Shown here piece after piece: positions 33,957 through 39,957 of a stretch of DNA of 39,957 nt (within the stretch, counting starts at the first letter, position 1; each line of letters starts with the position of its first letter). The DNA comes from Nitrospirota bacterium (GTDB lineage Bacteria > Nitrospirota > Thermodesulfovibrionia > Thermodesulfovibrionales > SM23-35): the NCBI GenBank assembly GCA_014859105.1, contig JACUUX010000023.1, forward strand, positions 1-39,957. The letters are read 5' to 3'. Both the position numbers and the translations under genes were made by a program. The notes under the pieces are model-generated. The model was not told where the DNA came from, ran no database searches, and saw only the letters and a list, made by a program, of their open reading frames with translations.

Positions 33957-34592
33957 ATGAAGGTATGTGAGATCTTTACAAGTATACAGGGAGAGTCAAG
34001 TTATGCTGGCATACCATGTACATTCATTAGGCTAACCGGCTGTAATCTGAAATGTTCCTATTGTGATACCACATATGCTTATTATGAAGGAAGAGATTTA
34101 ACAGAAGAGGACATCCTGAGTGAAGTAAAAAGCGCCGGAATAAGACTTGTTGAGATTACAGGAGGCGAGCCCCTTCTGCAAAAAGAGGTCTTTCATCTTA
34201 TAGAAAGATTAATTGAAGACGGATATAAGGTATTGATAGAAACGAACGGGTCACTGAGCATAAAAGAAATAGATAAAAGGTCGGTTGTTATACTCGATAT
34301 TAAAACCCCGGGAAGCGGGATGAGTGGAAAGATGGATCTGTCTAACATTGATATTATAAAGAGTAATGATGAGATAAAATTTGTCATCACAAATAGGCAG
34401 GATTATGAGTGGTCGAAAGGATTAATTTTTAGATATAGTTTAATAAACAGGTGTCACGTCCTTCTTTCTCCAGCCTATGGAATTTTAGCACCTGAAACTC
34501 TTGCAGAGTGGATGATTGAGGATAGGTTGCATGCGAGGCTAAATCTCCAGCTCCATAAGTATATCTTTGGTTCTGAAAGGAGAGGGGTATGA
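33957..34592 (+). CDS. queE: 7-carboxy-7-deazaguanine synthase QueE
   Basis: 211-residue radical SAM enzyme that contracts the ring of carboxytetrahydropterin to 7-carboxy-7-deazaguanine in queuosine synthesis. The first residues (MKVCEIFTSIQGESSYAGIP) and the cluster motif C29-x3-C33-x2-C36 (GCNLKCSYCDT) are diagnostic; ITGGEPLLQ is the SAM-binding GGE motif. Ribosome site GAGGAGAG precedes the ATG. No queC, queD or queF lies in the window. A palindromic repeat follows, then the decayed glucan phosphorylase. Confidence 0.93.
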   Translation: MKVCEIFTSIQGESSYAGIPCTFIRLTGCNLKCSYCDTTYAYYEGRDLTEEDILSEVKSAGIRLVEITGGEPLLQKEVFHLIERLIEDGYKVLIETNGSLSIKEIDKRSVVILDIKTPGSGMSGKMDLSNIDIIKSNDEIKFVITNRQDYEWSKGLIFRYSLINRCHVLLSPAYGILAPETLAEWMIEDRLHARLNLQLHKYIFGSERRGV

Positions 34593-34618
34593 TTATTAAG
34601 AAGAAGAAAAGACTTAGA

Positions 34619-34734
34619 TGTCATTCCAGCTTGGAACGTTGATTATTCAATCTACGTTCCTTGTCTGGAATCTTTCTTTAATCGAATACAGTAGAAAGTA
34701 TAAAAAGAAGGATTCAGGACAGGCCAGAATGACA
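34619..34734. repeat. Dispersed palindromic repeat, TGTCATTC...GAATGACA type
   Basis: TGTCATTC (34619-34626) and GAATGACA (34727-34734) bound a 116-bp unit. Inside, GGAACGTTGATT and AATCTACGTTCC nearly pair, and CCAG/CTGG blocks sit near the ends. Same borders as the copy at 14758-14823. Confidence 0.7.
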
Positions 34735-34753
34735 AATAAATGATTGGAAAACT

Positions 34754-35234
34754 ATGAAAGAGAGATTCACGAATATACCGGAGAGATTGGCGGATCTTGT
34801 GGATCTCGCGAATAACCTATGGTGGAGCTGGCATCCTGCAGCCAGGATGCTGTTTAACTGGAGTTGATGTGTGGCTTAACAATCCAATTCCACAAATGGA
34901 GGCCAGCGGGACAAGTGGAATGAAGGCATCATTAAACGGTGTGCCACACCTCAGTATTCTCGACGGCTGGTGGATAGAGGGATATAATGGGAAAAATGGA
35001 TGGGCTTTTGAAGGAAAAGGTGATGACAGCGATGCAGAGGCTATTTATAATTTCATAGAGAGAGAAATAATACCTTTATATTACAGGGTTAACGAATCAG
35101 GTATTCCTGTAGAATGGGTTAAAGTCATGAAAGAAGCTGTAAAGAGCACCGGTGCCATGTTCAGTACCAGAAGAATGGTAAAAGAATATGTTCTCAAATT
35201 CTATCAAAAAGCGATTAAAAAGGAGGAGGTATGA
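34754..35234 (+). pseudogene. Alpha-glucan phosphorylase reduced to its two ends
   Basis: ATG at 34754 begins MKERFTNIPERLADLVDLAN, then NLWWSWHPAARMLFNW, the characteristic N-terminus of bacterial GT35 glucan phosphorylases, and stops at TGA 34865. Directly at this point, in another frame, the C-terminal part continues: VDVWLNNPIPQMEASGTSGM, then NGVPHLSILDGWWIEGYNG, which carries part of the PLP/phosphate-site region, and ends at 35234. Several hundred residues between, with most of the active site including the PLP-lysine region, are gone, and the junction is out of frame. The intact tail overlaps the UspA start by four bases, so the operon tail may still be translated. Confidence 0.85.
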
Positions 35235-35677
35235 TTTCAAAGGTTCTTGTCCCGACAGATGGGTCAAAGCAAGCAATGAAGTCTGTCGAATATTCAGTAA
35301 ATCTTGCTAAAAACTTGAGTGCAACATTAACTTTATTGAGTGTAATAGATAAAAGTGCATTTATTTTAAAGACTGTTCCCTCGGTGCCGGAAACACCGAG
35401 CCTGATGGAACCGATGGAGGATTATTTAAGACGGGCTGCCGAAGCTTATCTCGGGAAAGCTGAAGAGTTATGCAGGAAACAACAGGTTAAATATGAAAGG
35501 GTTATAAGGACGGGGCATCCTGTAGAGGAAATTATAAAAGAGGCCAAAAAATCGAAGGTTGATTTGATCGTGATAGGCTCACACGGTAAAAGCGCTTTAA
35601 AGGCCGCTGTTATAGGAAGTGTGACATTTGGTGTGATAAATAAAGATTCGAAAATCCCGGTGTTAGTAGTCAGATAA
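35231..35677 (+). CDS. Universal stress protein (UspA family)
   Basis: 148-residue UspA-fold protein starting MISKVLVPTDGSKQAMKSVE, with the ATP-binding signature G-x2-G-x9-G-S seen as GSHGKSALKAAVIGS near the C-terminus, so probably an ATP-binding UspA. Known role of the family: survival under stress or energy limitation. AAGGAGGAGGT lies directly before the ATG, which overlaps the stop of the decayed glucan phosphorylase (ATGA). It is followed by a promoter for ilvC. Confidence 0.93.
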   Translation: MISKVLVPTDGSKQAMKSVEYSVNLAKNLSATLTLLSVIDKSAFILKTVPSVPETPSLMEPMEDYLRRAAEAYLGKAEELCRKQQVKYERVIRTGHPVEEIIKEAKKSKVDLIVIGSHGKSALKAAVIGSVTFGVINKDSKIPVLVVR

Positions 35678-35693
35678 AGGTTAGTTGTGTGAA

Positions 35694-35722
35694 TAGAAAA
35701 AAAGTGCATGTTGTAATATAAT
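35694..35722 (+). promoter_or_regulatory. Predicted promoter for ilvC-psd
   Basis: TAGAAA (35694-35699), a 17-base spacer and a perfect TATAAT (35717-35722), 37 bases before the ilvC ATG. The short leader leaves no room for a classical attenuator peptide. Confidence 0.5.
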
Positions 35723-35735
35723 ACGCAATTGTTAA

Positions 35736-37441
<1,706 letters not shown>

Positions 37442-37521
37442 AAAAGCGAAATGACATAATAATGGCATACAAAATTGCTAATACGACACAATGATATGAA
37501 TTGAGAAAGGGAGGAGTCATT

Positions 37522-38184
37522 ATGAACAAGGAAATTAGAGGGGCTATTCTGCAGCGGGACAAGCAGACATACGCAATTGTGCCGAGAATTCCTATGGGCA
37601 TATTAACCCCGGAGATTCTGGAGAAACTCGCTGATGTTGCAAGAAGATATAAAGTAAGGATTATAAAGATAACATCCGGGCAGCGTATTGCACTTGTAGG
37701 GTTTCAGCCAGAGGATATCGAAAAGGTATGGAAGGAACTTGATATAGAGGTTGGCCCTGCAGAAGGATTATGCGTTCACTATGTGCAGGCGTGTCCAGGA
37801 ACAGAGACGTGCAAGTTCGGTCAGGGTGATTCACTTGGTCTTGCTGCAAAGATAGAAAAAATGTATGTCGGCAAGGAGAATACCGTGCCTGCAAAAACGA
37901 AATTCGGGATTTCAGGTTGCAAGCTGAATTGTGCAGAAAGCTATTTGAGAGACTTCGGCGCTTTTTGTGCACCCGATGGCTGGACGGTTGTAGTCGGAGG
38001 TAATTCAGGCGGAAGACCCCGCATCGGGAATGTTGTTGCTGAAAAACTGAACGATGATGAAGCATTTAAATTAATGGAGAAATGCCTTGATTACTATGCG
38101 AAGACGGCAAAGCCGAGGGAACGGATACCAAGATTCATCGATCGTATAGGGATAGAAGCGTTCAAAAAAGCAGTACTTGCATAA
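37522..38184 (+). CDS. Small siroheme sulfite/nitrite reductase-like protein
   Basis: 220-residue protein with the siroheme-[4Fe-4S] binding pattern C91-x5-C97 (ACPGTETC) and C133-x3-C137 (SGCKLNCAES) and the N-terminal ferredoxin-like half (ITSGQRIALVGFQPEDIEKV). Size and layout match the single-domain low-spin assimilatory-type sulfite reductase of Desulfovibrio vulgaris (about 220 residues), not the ~400-residue dissimilatory subunits. It may reduce sulfite to sulfide. Start choice: ATG 37522 has GGGAGGAG upstream; a TTG 21 bases earlier would precede the ribosome site. It is last in the ilvC-psd strand group. Confidence 0.9.
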   Translation: MNKEIRGAILQRDKQTYAIVPRIPMGILTPEILEKLADVARRYKVRIIKITSGQRIALVGFQPEDIEKVWKELDIEVGPAEGLCVHYVQACPGTETCKFGQGDSLGLAAKIEKMYVGKENTVPAKTKFGISGCKLNCAESYLRDFGAFCAPDGWTVVVGGNSGGRPRIGNVVAEKLNDDEAFKLMEKCLDYYAKTAKPRERIPRFIDRIGIEAFKKAVLA

Positions 38185-38241
38185 ACGGAATTCTCATTCA
38201 CCTTTTGAGTTGTATTTTATTAAAGATTCCATATTTCTGTC

Positions 38242-38262
38242 ATTCCGCACTTGATGCGGAAT
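38242..38262. repeat. Palindromic repeat fragment (GTCATTCCGCA type)
   Basis: ATTCCGCA (38242-38249) and TGCGGAAT (38255-38262) form a perfect 8-bp stem with a 5-base loop, preceded by CTGTC as in the other TGTCATTC-type repeats. The rest of 38185-38340 is AT-rich with small hairpins (for example TCTAATATTAGA) and no gene. Confidence 0.6.
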
Positions 38263-38340
38263 CCAGTCTTTTCTCATTTTCTGGATTATTGCTTTCTCGT
38301 AAATCTAATATTAGATCAATTTTTACGAAAGAACTTTCGA

Positions 38341-38445
38341 TCATTTATCTAAAGGACTCCTTACACTCAGGATGTTTTTTGTAGCCACATGTGTGTAAAT
38401 CCTCGTGGTGTGGAGGTTCTTGTATCCGTTCAACTCACGGATTCT
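38341..38445 (-). pseudogene. C-terminal scrap of a second tyrosine recombinase
   Basis: Minus-strand frame ending TGA at 38341-38343 reads [20 protein letters not shown] and then TKNILSVRSPLDK-stop. This lines up with the IntI C-terminus just upstream ([20 protein letters not shown], then SPLDAL), including the nucleophile Tyr in IYTHV. It starts at the very end of the intact integrase gene, overlapping its last codons in another frame. Nothing of the rest of the protein is left. Confidence 0.75.
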
Positions 38446-39800
38446 GTCCGGTTATCGTATAGTGCATCCAGGGGACTTTGAGGAGCATTTGTCATATCAC
38501 GCAGGACATGGGTGTAGATCATCGTAGTCTCAACATTCTTATGCCCGAGCAGCTCTTGAATCTCTCTGAGGTTAACGCCCTTCATTAAAAGATGAGTGGC
38601 GAAACTGTGCCGCAATGTATGAACTGTTGCATGCTTCACTATCCCTGCCTGCCGCAAAGCATCTCTGATCGCAAGTTGAATAGATTTATCGCTGATATGG
38701 TGTCGTCCAACTTTACCGCTTCTTGGATCTACAGATGGTTTGGATGATGGGAAAACATATTGCCAGTGCCATTCTTTAGCGGCATTAGGATATTTCCGCT
38801 CAAGCGCATCAGGCAGATAAACGGCTCCATGTCCTGAGGCAAGGTCTTTATCGTGAAGCGCTTTGACTGCTTTTAAATGCTCTTTTAAACGCTCCTTGAC
38901 CGCTGCCGGAAGCATCGTAGAACGGTCTTTATCACCTTTGCTACTGCGTATGTAAATTGTGTTTACATCAAAATCAATGTCATGCACACGTAACCGTGCA
39001 AGCTCCATAAGACGAAGTCCAGCGCCGTAAAGCAGTTCTGCAATTAGGAGATTAGTCCCGTTCATATGACTTAGCAATTTTTTGACCTCTTCTATAGTAA
39101 GGACAACAGGGAGTTTTTGTCCCCGCTTTGCTCTAACAGTATCGCCGAGATCGCCAATCTCTTTGCCAAGCACATGCCGGAAAAGAAATAAAATAGCGTT
39201 AAATGCCTGATTTTGCGTGGATGAAGAAACTCTCTGTTTGAGCGCAAGATAGCTCAGGAAGTTTTTGAAGTCAACAGAAGACAAATCTTCAACTTTTTTA
39301 TTCTCTGACGCAAGGGCATAAGAAAAGAAACGTTCAACCCACTGAAGGTATGTTCTCTCAGTGCTGTAAGAATAATGCTTCAATCTTATTAAGCGCTGCA
39401 TCTCCTTCAACGTGCCGTATACATCCGCAATCTTGAGAACGCCTCCCGTCTGTATATCGCTTTTACCGAGAAAATTGAAAAAATATAGAACAATTGCGTC
39501 ATTAGCCTGTCTCGGCTGCCAATCAAGAGTTCGCTTGTCCAGCCGCAAGGTCTCAATAAACTCCTGCACAATTGTTTCATTATATTCAGTAGCAGGGTAC
39601 TCATGCCTTCGGGCAAATCCTAAAAAACGGCTTACCCAGTAAGCAAGAAACGGTACATTTTTTTCAGGAGCAAGCTTTCTTTCTATAAGGAACTTTTGAA
39701 ATTCAGGAAGGATATTTTTGTTAGCATCTGACAATTTTGCCACATTTTCAGCCATTTCGTTTTTTATACATAATATCATAAAATACGAAAAAGTGAACAT
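38430..39800 (-). CDS. Integron-type tyrosine recombinase (IntI family)
   Basis: 456-residue site-specific recombinase. Catalytic residues are R263 ([12 protein letters not shown]), K288, H394 and R397 ([13 protein letters not shown]), H420 (LLGHKN) and Y429 (IYTHV). The insert [20 protein letters not shown] (329-348) is the extra helix region that marks integron integrases and folds attC hairpins. A SAM-like core-binding domain lies at ~130-215. Before it is ~125 residues more than in class 1 IntI, including a second SAM-like segment ([26 protein letters not shown]). The start is unsure: ATG 39800 or ATG 39755, neither with a ribosome site. In integrons the cassettes lie upstream of intI, i.e. 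beyond the right edge here. Confidence 0.9.
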   Translation of the reverse strand: MFTFSYFMILCIKNEMAENVAKLSDANKNILPEFQKFLIERKLAPEKNVPFLAYWVSRFLGFARRHEYPATEYNETIVQEFIETLRLDKRTLDWQPRQANDAIVLYFFNFLGKSDIQTGGVLKIADVYGTLKEMQRLIRLKHYSYSTERTYLQWVERFFSYALASENKKVEDLSSVDFKNFLSYLALKQRVSSSTQNQAFNAILFLFRHVLGKEIGDLGDTVRAKRGQKLPVVLTIEEVKKLLSHMNGTNLLIAELLYGAGLRLMELARLRVHDIDFDVNTIYIRSSKGDKDRSTMLPAAVKERLKEHLKAVKALHDKDLASGHGAVYLPDALERKYPNAAKEWHWQYVFPSSKPSVDPRSGKVGRHHISDKSIQLAIRDALRQAGIVKHATVHTLRHSFATHLLMKGVNLREIQELLGHKNVETTMIYTHVLRDMTNAPQSPLDALYDNRTESVS

Positions 39801-39957
39801 ATCATTTAATTGATTTTTATGATATTTTTCTATTTTAAAAATCTTCCGGATTTGCTATATTTTAAACAGTTTTAGGGAAATACGACAGTTCGTATAGTAA
39901 TTGTTAAGCGGAAAAATTATAACAAAGTGAAATCAGCAGGTATCTGCGATATGTGTG
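39801..39957. promoter_or_regulatory. Possible attI / integrase promoter region
   Basis: Upstream of the integrase start. GTTAAGC at 39903-39909 fits the recombination core G-T-T-R-R-R-Y, and a short inverted pair ATACGA/TCGTAT (39880-39885, 39890-39895) lies just before it, as integrase-binding sites often do. No attC can be judged because the sequence ends. Confidence 0.35.

Noticed and set aside
39407-39642. Frames on both strands inside the integrase N-terminus
   Set aside because: Shadows of the integrase reading frame without motifs.

Overview
The window looks like a piece of a free-living anaerobic bacterial chromosome. A Nitrospirota (Thermodesulfovibrionia-like) or Desulfobacterota host fits best. 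Pointers are the many radical SAM proteins, a small siroheme sulfite reductase, a double-domain KaiC, a zinc-knuckle nicotinate phosphoribosyltransferase, a DnaA-tailed REP-associated transposase remnant and dispersed TGTCATTC-type palindromic repeats. This is inferred from gene content; no marker gene here settles it. No rRNA, tRNA or CRISPR array was recognised.

Left part (1-9625): a KaiC-family ATPase cut by the window edge, a fossil sensor-kinase start, a small conserved unknown protein, a PAS-PAS-PAS-LuxR one-component regulator and, divergent from it, a secreted protein followed by a B12-binding-type radical SAM enzyme. Next come an unlisted 48-residue zinc-ribbon gene and a second B12-type radical SAM enzyme. 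The stop codon of the second enzyme is supplied by a 340-bp, internally deleted transposon with 14-bp terminal inverted repeats.

Middle (9626-22213): a perfect 40-bp palindrome, then an RNA-handling neighbourhood (cold-shock protein with a leader terminator, two small unknown proteins, an RRM protein, ribosomal protein S21, KH protein KhpA), a fossil SDR gene of 28 codons and a convergent radical SAM/SPASM-like enzyme. A plus-strand run follows: zinc alcohol dehydrogenase, cupin, a cyclic-nucleotide-gated Ser/Thr kinase, then a tight set of histone-deacetylase-like hydrolase, aldo/keto reductase, YkgJ-like Cys-cluster protein, nicotinate phosphoribosyltransferase and an EamA permease.

Right part (22290-39957): a five-gene minus-strand MacAB-TolC-type export operon with two different permeases; a 169-bp MITE-like inverted-repeat element; a giant PPDK-like phosphotransferase lacking the PEP-binding barrel but carrying about 900 extra N-terminal residues; a divergent GAPDH; QueE; a collapsed glucan phosphorylase; UspA; ilvC-psd; a small sulfite reductase; and an integron-type integrase (IntI) at the edge with a possible attI site behind it. 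The C-terminal scrap of another recombinase lies just downstream of IntI.

A recurring theme is gene decay in which both ends survive and the middle is lost (transposase, SDR, glucan phosphorylase). The strongest candidates for new biology are the PPDK-like giant with its GAPDH-like neighbour, the deacetylase-AKR-YkgJ-NAPRTase-EamA set, and whatever cassette array lies beyond the right edge.
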